64,000 bases of DNA from the NCBI GenBank assembly GCA_012519845.1, contig JAAYPK010000102.1, forward strand, positions 1 to 64,000. The letters run 5' to 3'. Positions 63,887 to 64,000 of the stretch are shown here, piece after piece. The position numbers were made by a program, and so were the translations under genes. The first letter of the stretch is position 1; each line of letters starts with the position of its first letter. The notes under the pieces were generated by a model that was not told the origin of the DNA, did no database searches, and was given only the letters and a program-made list of their open reading frames with translations. The DNA is from Clostridiales bacterium (GTDB lineage Bacteria > Bacillota > Clostridia > Clostridiales > Clostridiaceae).

Positions 63887-64000
63887 ATGAATTATTCATC
63901 TGATTTACACACTCACACTATTGTTAGTGGTCATGCATATTCAACATTAATGGAAAATATTAATTATTGTGCTGAAAATGGTATAAAAATTTTAGGTACT
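63887..64000 (+). CDS. PHP-domain phosphatase, YcdX-like (truncated by the window edge)
   Basis: Only the first 38 codons are visible, starting MNYSSDLHTHTIVSGHAYST. The DLHTHT motif and the HAYST stretch that follows are the N-terminal metal-binding signature of YcdX-type PHP phosphatases, which hydrolyse phosphate esters with a three-metal site. AAGGAGG lies 7 bases upstream of the ATG and a TATAAT at 63849-63854 may be its -10. The rest of the gene lies beyond the window. Confidence 0.82.
   Translation, partial: MNYSSDLHTHTIVSGHAYSTLMENINYCAENGIKILGT

Noticed and set aside
1..64000. CRISPR arrays, tRNA or rRNA genes, insertion sequences, prophage genes
   Set aside because: No regularly spaced repeats, no cloverleaf or rRNA stretches, no transposase or integrase motifs were found; the tRNA-related sequences are the two T-box leaders only.

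Overview
The window looks like a chromosomal segment of a low-GC, endospore-forming, anaerobic Firmicute, most likely Clostridium sensu stricto. Reasons: very AT-rich DNA; strong GGAGG-type ribosome sites with ATG, GTG and TTG starts; T-box and PyrR-type leaders; the SleC/Csp spore-germination pair; a rubrerythrin; an eukaryote-like (type 2) isoleucyl-tRNA synthetase; and many intrinsic terminators. I see no rRNA, tRNA, CRISPR array, insertion sequence or prophage. This is inference from gene content; no species is claimed.

Layout. 1-0.5 kb: the start of a truncated membrane protein gene and, divergent to it, a 32-codon gene for a cationic tryptophan-rich peptide that resembles leaderless bacteriocins. 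0.5-6.7 kb: yabE-like cell-wall gene, tatD, a second, motif-degenerate MetRS, and canonical metG behind a T-box, with a candidate C-rich small RNA between tatD and the second MetRS. 6.7-15.3 kb: NhaC-type antiporter behind a leader terminator; pepP/phasin-like/ubiB operon; an ABC exporter pair; a CcpA-like regulator. 15.3-30.5 kb: ileS with its T-box, ribosomal protein L25, a BFD-like iron-sulfur protein, aspartate kinase, two tandem chemoreceptors, a HAD hydrolase, a radical SAM-comB-rubrerythrin group, a YkvI-like membrane protein and a PflA-like radical SAM enzyme. 30.5-35.5 kb: sleC and a fused double-subtilisin csp gene, with a sigma-G-like promoter upstream.

35.5-54 kb is an accessory catabolic island, all on the minus strand: PucR regulator, YgeY-like M20 hydrolase, AEC carrier, complete Dpp/Opp-type ABC importer, three YtcJ-like amidohydrolases, an iron alcohol dehydrogenase, a C45 Ntn-hydrolase, a small anchored protein, and a class III aminotransferase. 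Together these suggest uptake of an amide-linked (N-acyl) compound, hydrolysis to a free amine, transamination to an aldehyde and reduction to an alcohol. The substrate is unknown. Several units are preceded by an intrinsic terminator so close to the start codon that no promoter fits between them, which implies readthrough or regulated antitermination.

54-64 kb returns to core genes: a murI-ppiB-DUF3783-XRE operon; glnA; a 95-residue unknown protein whose promoter carries two LexA-type boxes; carAB behind a PyrR-type RNA site that overlaps the ribosome site of a 36-codon leader ORF; and the first 38 codons of a PHP-domain phosphatase. The observations I rate highest are the tryptophan-rich peptide gene, the catabolic island with its leader terminators, the SOS-type promoter on the unknown gene, and the PyrR-site/leader-ORF arrangement at carA.
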